Assembly: GCA_002427525.1 (NCBI GenBank)
Contig: DIRP01000003.1
Location: forward strand, 23,235-77,984
Direction: 5' to 3'
DNA: 54,750 nucleotides
From: Bacteroidales bacterium UBA5433
GTDB lineage: Bacteria; Bacteroidota; Bacteroidia; Bacteroidales; UBA932
How positions within the stretch are numbered: position 1 is the first letter of the stretch; every line of letters starts with the position of its first letter. The position numbers were made by a program, and so were the translations under genes. The notes beneath the pieces are model-generated. The model ran no database searches and had not been told where the DNA came from. It saw only the letters and a list, made by a program, of their open reading frames with translations. Below, one piece after another: positions 52,447 to 54,750 of the stretch.

Positions 52447-53340
52447 TTACTGTCTTTTGTATTCTGTAGGAGTCATTCCCGTATGTTTCTTAAAATACTT
52501 ACTAAAGAAAGAAGAGTCGGAAAAATTCAGATCGTTTACAATTTCTTTCATGCTTTTGTCGGAGTATTTTAGAAAACTTTTGGCTTCCAGTATCAGATAT
52601 TCGTCAATCCATTGAGCAGCCGATTTGTCGCTGTGTTTTTTAATGATGGATGAAAGGTATTTAGGGGTCATATTCATTTCATTGGCATAAAAGCTCACGT
52701 AATGCTGTTGGCAATGGTGCTTATGCAACAGGGTCATAAATTGTGCGAAATGACGGGCAGTTCTGTCTTTTGGCATGGCGTCTTTACGTGCCATAACCGA
52801 TTCACGTTTCCAAACGTGAACAAATAAATAAACAACAGAGGAGATCAATCCGCGGATAATTTCTCTTTTATACGACTCTTCCGGCAAGATATAAACTGAC
52901 CGGATCAGTCGCAGGTAATTTTCAATAATTTTCAGTTCGTTTTCTGTAAGCTTCCAGCACGGAGTTTCGTCAAAGCTTATCAATGGCGAAAAAATTTCGT
53001 TAGGATCAATATGAATACCTTGTAAAAAACTTTTGCTAATGGCTACGGTTTGCAGGACTGCTTTACCTGTCTTGTGAAGTTGTACAATGCACTCCGGCGT
53101 ATACAACATAGCCATCCCTTCTTTGACAGTAAAGTCACGTAAATTTAAAGAAACATCAAAAGAACCTTGTAAACAAACGATTAAAAAATAAACGTCCAGG
53201 CGCGAAGGATATTGGAAATAATTATCCTGAAGCTCCAGTTCTTCTGTAATAAACAACTGATTGTCAATAAGGATGCCATTGAATTGTTTTGTTAACTCAA
53301 CCAGCTCTTTTTCTGTAAAATGTTCAAATGTTCGTATCAT
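52447..53340 (-). CDS. AraC-family transcriptional regulator
   Basis: A 297-residue protein with an N-terminal cupin-like sensing domain (YFLIVCLQGSFDVSLN) and a C-terminal double HTH (VSFYANEMNMTPKYLSSIIKKH, IVNDLNFSDSSFFSKYFKKHTGMTPTEYKRQ). ATG 53340 is used; the open frame extends 17 codons further into the intergenic region. It diverges from the epimerase/reductase gene, its likely target. Confidence 0.92.
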   Translation of the reverse strand: MIRTFEHFTEKELVELTKQFNGILIDNQLFITEELELQDNYFQYPSRLDVYFLIVCLQGSFDVSLNLRDFTVKEGMAMLYTPECIVQLHKTGKAVLQTVAISKSFLQGIHIDPNEIFSPLISFDETPCWKLTENELKIIENYLRLIRSVYILPEESYKREIIRGLISSVVYLFVHVWKRESVMARKDAMPKDRTARHFAQFMTLLHKHHCQQHYVSFYANEMNMTPKYLSSIIKKHSDKSAAQWIDEYLILEAKSFLKYSDKSMKEIVNDLNFSDSSFFSKYFKKHTGMTPTEYKRQ

Positions 53341-53443
53341 GTTATGGTAAATATATACAATAATACTAAAAATCCGTCTTTTATACAACAAAAGGGTGAA
53401 AATATACCCCTATAATGGCTTGATTATTGCTCATATTTACAAT

Positions 53444-54454
53444 ATGAAAAAAGAAGAAATATTTTTAGTGACCGGAGCTGCGGGTCATTTGGGTTATACG
53501 ATAGTATCGCAATTGGTAAGTGATGGTAAAAAAGTCAGGGCACTGGTGTTGCCCGGTGACAAGTTGTCTGCTTGCCTGCCCGCAGAAGTGGAAATATGTT
53601 ACGGTGATGTATTGGACCCCGACTCTCTGGATCGTTTCTTTTCCATTCAGAAGGATACAGCTGTTTTTGTAATTCATTGTGCCGGGATTGTCACTACTTC
53701 GCTCAAATACCAACCCATGGTTTACAAGGTAAATGTAAAGGGAACACAGAACATGGTTGACGCTGCTTTAAAGCACCATGTTACCAAGTTTGTTTATGTG
53801 AGCTCAGTTCATGCCATCCCTGAATTGCCAAAGGGACAAGTTATTAAAGAAGTGGATCGTTTTGACAAGAATCTGGTTTACGGAATATACAGCCAAACGA
53901 AAGCCGAGGCAACCCAATATGTCCTGGATGCCGCACAAGCAGGCCTTGACGTTACGGTAGTACATCCATCCGGGATTTGTGGTCCCAACTCACACACCCT
54001 AAATTACGCAACACAACTGGTGGTTGAATGTTGGCAAGGCTCTTTGCCTATGGGGGTCGAAGGAGGGTATGATTTTGTGGACGTAAGGGACGTATCACAA
54101 GGCATCATAGCCTCTTGTCGGAAAGGTGGTAAAGGACAATGTTATATCCTGGCCAACCGATTTATCTCCATCAAAGAATTTTTCCGCACGTTTCAGAATA
54201 TTACAGGGAAAAAGCAACCCCATGTTATGGCGCCCATGTGGGTAGCCAAGGCTGCACTGCCATTCTGTTCGCTGTACTACAAGATTAAAAAACAACTTCC
54301 GTTGTTTTCGTCCTATTCATTGTATACGCTTCGCTCCAATGCGTTGTTTTCTACAGACAAAGCCCGTCTTGAACTGGGTTACGCTACCAGGCCTTTCCAG
54401 GATACCATGTCCGATACGGTTACCTGGCTTAAAAATCAAAAAAGCATTACTTAG
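53444..54454 (+). CDS. NAD(P)-dependent epimerase/reductase (extended SDR)
   Basis: A 336-residue protein with the Rossmann motif G11-x2-G14-x2-G17 (TGAAGHLG), a VYVSSVHA strand and the catalytic YxxxK (YSQTK), followed by a VHPSGICGP segment typical of dihydroflavonol reductase/3-beta-HSD-like members. The substrate is unknown. The start at 53444 (MKKEEIFLVTGAAG) is preceded by a weak CATATTTA box four bases away. The AraC regulator is divergent. Confidence 0.88.
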   Translation: MKKEEIFLVTGAAGHLGYTIVSQLVSDGKKVRALVLPGDKLSACLPAEVEICYGDVLDPDSLDRFFSIQKDTAVFVIHCAGIVTTSLKYQPMVYKVNVKGTQNMVDAALKHHVTKFVYVSSVHAIPELPKGQVIKEVDRFDKNLVYGIYSQTKAEATQYVLDAAQAGLDVTVVHPSGICGPNSHTLNYATQLVVECWQGSLPMGVEGGYDFVDVRDVSQGIIASCRKGGKGQCYILANRFISIKEFFRTFQNITGKKQPHVMAPMWVAKAALPFCSLYYKIKKQLPLFSSYSLYTLRSNALFSTDKARLELGYATRPFQDTMSDTVTWLKNQKSIT

Positions 54455-54478
54455 GGCGTTTTAAACTAAATTTTTACG

Positions 54479-54486
54479 TATTTTTG
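54479..54486 (+). promoter_or_regulatory. tRNA-Ser(TGA) promoter -7 box
   Basis: TATTTTTG, 16 bases before the tRNA start. No clear -33 box. Confidence 0.45.
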
Positions 54487-54502
54487 CATCCGTTTCACTT
54501 GA

Positions 54503-54750
<248 letters not shown>

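Overview
This 54.75-kb window is chromosomal DNA of a member of the Bacteroidetes, most likely order Bacteroidales. The evidence is a SusC/SusD pair, TAnnTTTG (-7) promoter boxes with occasional TTTG (-33) boxes, an NtrY-like kinase paired with a Bacteroidetes-type NtrC-like regulator, a eukaryote-type (GT3) glycogen synthase fused to a GT35 phosphorylase, a DksA-like protein next to ileS and lspA, and weak Shine-Dalgarno sites. Genus cannot be decided from the sequence.

Layout. Positions 1-12175 hold mostly minus-strand housekeeping genes: a PriA-like protein cut by the window edge, ispH, cmk, a large NtrY-like kinase converging on its NtrC-like partner, rlmH, a DUF4783-type secreted protein, and a coupled engB-prs-nadE-small membrane ORF-der run. 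Positions 12222-25450 form one compact plus-strand operon, xseA-xseB-glgB-debranching enzyme-GT4-GH57-[GT3+GT35 fusion]-ribF-hypothetical, in which most genes overlap by 4-10 bases; it encodes glycogen/alpha-glucan synthesis and breakdown with no glgC. greA (with a hairpin leader), a HIT protein and a TlpA-like lipoprotein follow.

Positions 27542-34680 (minus strand) are the most interesting part. A small membrane protein and a C39-peptidase ABC exporter are followed by two double-glycine-leader precursor peptides whose mature parts each carry a GxxxG motif. A strong intrinsic terminator then precedes a CPBP (Abi) membrane protease of the kind used as bacteriocin immunity protein. tolC and hlyD genes lie immediately downstream, then tsaB. 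I read this as an undescribed candidate two-peptide (class IIb-like) bacteriocin locus with a possible complete type I export path.

Positions 34746-39923 are cvpA diverging from ileS-dksA-like-lspA through a palindromic, interlocked promoter pair. Two tRNA-Ser genes (CGA at 39957, TGA at 54503) are each followed, from their CCA end, by the same branched hairpin element. Its stems differ in sequence but keep pairing, so it looks like a structured RNA or mobile repeat. Between them are an LRR/EF-hand protein, two serine beta-lactamase-fold proteins, a radical SAM protein, a PhnA-like zinc-ribbon protein, an isolated susCD pair with a divergent WYL regulator, a CDF metal exporter, an AraC regulator and an NAD-dependent epimerase/reductase.

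No CRISPR array, insertion sequence, rRNA gene or replication origin was seen. All calls come from reading the sequence; no database search was run.
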